A DNA stretch of 6,070 bases from Planctomycetota bacterium (lineage in GTDB: Bacteria; Planctomycetota; SZUA-567; JAFGNG01): NCBI GenBank assembly GCA_016927125.1, contig JAFGNG010000026.1:1-6070 (forward strand), written 5' to 3'. The position numbers and the translations under genes are program-made. Shown here piece by piece: positions 5,450 to 6,070 of this stretch (position 1 is the first letter of the stretch; each line of letters opens with the position of its first letter). The notes under the pieces were generated by a model that saw nothing but the letters and a program-made list of their open reading frames with translations, ran no database searches and had not been told where the DNA came from.

Positions 5450-6070
5450 ATGCATATAAACCAGCAGCCGCACCTGCGAGCGGCCCTAATCCTGCTTCTG
5501 GCCATTATCCTGCCATCCTTCTGCCAGGCCTCCGAGAGGTCTGCGCGGGTCAAGCGGGTGGAAAAGGCCGCGACGGTTGAGGAATATCCCGATCTCCCGT
5601 GGGAGCAGGCCTACGTCTATAAGAATAAGCGTTATGTTGTCCGTACCAACACCAGCCCCAAGGTTGCCTCATATATCGGCCAGTTGTTGAACTTCGAGCA
5701 GGAGCGTTTTCGCGGGATGTTCAACTTCGACGAGGAAGTCCCCCGCTTGCAGGTCTATGCCTATCGCACCCGCGAAGAGTTTGAGCGGGTTGCCTTGCCT
5801 TACGGCTTTGCCCAGAGCGACGGCTTCTTCATGCAGCAGGGGGCGGATAAAACCATCTACCTGCCATATGTCGCGGCCTACAATGATCCCACCTACCCGA
5901 CCGAGATCCTTCTGCACGAGGGTACCCACCAGTTTGTTTCCATGGCACTGGACTTTAAAATCCCCGGTCCCTATCGTAAATATTTCGAGGATGATGTCAC
6001 CACCTTGAAGAGCGTGCCCCTCTGGCTGAACGAGGGCCTCGCCACCTACATGGAGGTTGCCCGCTTTGAC
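5450..6070 (+). CDS. Secreted gluzincin-like zinc metallopeptidase (DUF1570-like), N-terminal part
   Basis: The first 207 residues of an exported protein; the 3' end lies outside the window. Residues 1-27 form a signal peptide with a hydrophobic LILLLAIIL core and probable cleavage after CQA. PSFC is not a proper lipobox. The catalytic motif is HEGTH (156-160), an HExxH zinc site with E157 as the general base. After 34 residues comes WLNEGLATYME, whose E195 is the likely third zinc ligand, an arrangement typical of the MA clan (gluzincins). The mature N-terminus (YKNKRYVVRTNTSP, then LNFEQERFRGMF and PRLQVYAYRTREEFERVA) matches the layout of DUF1570-type peptidases abundant in planctomycetes. 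GGGAG lies 6 nt before the ATG, and the gene follows the LAB_N gene by 39 nt. It would act in the periplasm or outside the cell. Substrate unknown. Confidence 0.87.
   Translation, partial: MHINQQPHLRAALILLLAIILPSFCQASERSARVKRVEKAATVEEYPDLPWEQAYVYKNKRYVVRTNTSPKVASYIGQLLNFEQERFRGMFNFDEEVPRLQVYAYRTREEFERVALPYGFAQSDGFFMQQGADKTIYLPYVAAYNDPTYPTEILLHEGTHQFVSMALDFKIPGPYRKYFEDDVTTLKSVPLWLNEGLATYMEVARFD

Overview
The window looks like chromosomal DNA from a Gram-negative (diderm) bacterium of moderate-to-high GC. It encodes two lipoproteins with clear lipoboxes, a membrane protein with the lipid-A-biosynthesis N-terminal domain fold, and a secreted zinc-peptidase-like protein. A UxaE-type hexuronate epimerase beside a stand-alone LAB_N protein and a planctomycete-style HExxH peptidase suggests an uncultured lineage of or near the PVC group. 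That placement is inference from gene families only. No rRNA, tRNA, CRISPR array, insertion sequence or phage structural gene is visible.

Left part (1-962): the C-terminal half of a Cys/Met-metabolism PLP-dependent enzyme, cut by the window edge at its PLP-binding lysine codon, ends at 560. A 402-bp gap follows. It holds two hairpins and, on the minus strand, a 26-codon ORF with a well-placed Shine-Dalgarno that would encode a single-pass membrane peptide.

Centre (963-3264): a complete uxaE-family gene (tagaturonate/fructuronate 3-epimerase), then a TPR-repeat lipoprotein gene with its own candidate promoter. A very strong bidirectional terminator at 3231-3264 separates the latter from the convergent minus-strand genes.

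Minus-strand block (3288-4817): a 107-residue Cys/His zinc-motif plus coiled-coil protein lies upstream of a 312-residue lipoprotein carrying two DnaJ-type CxxCxGxG motifs. They are probably co-transcribed from a promoter near 4790-4817. The roughly 110-nt spacer between them holds a perfect dyad and an unexplained protein-like reading frame.

Right part (4663-6070): an AT-rich 382-bp divergent intergenic region, then a plus-strand pair. The first gene is a three-helix LAB_N membrane protein with a CxxC tail. Thirty-nine nt later comes a secreted gluzincin-like metallopeptidase gene that runs off the window.

There is no obvious single pathway. The common theme from 2333 onward is cell-envelope proteins of unknown role. 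No defence system or clearly new multi-gene system is evident. The most unusual items are the zinc-finger lipoprotein and the minus-strand micro-ORF.
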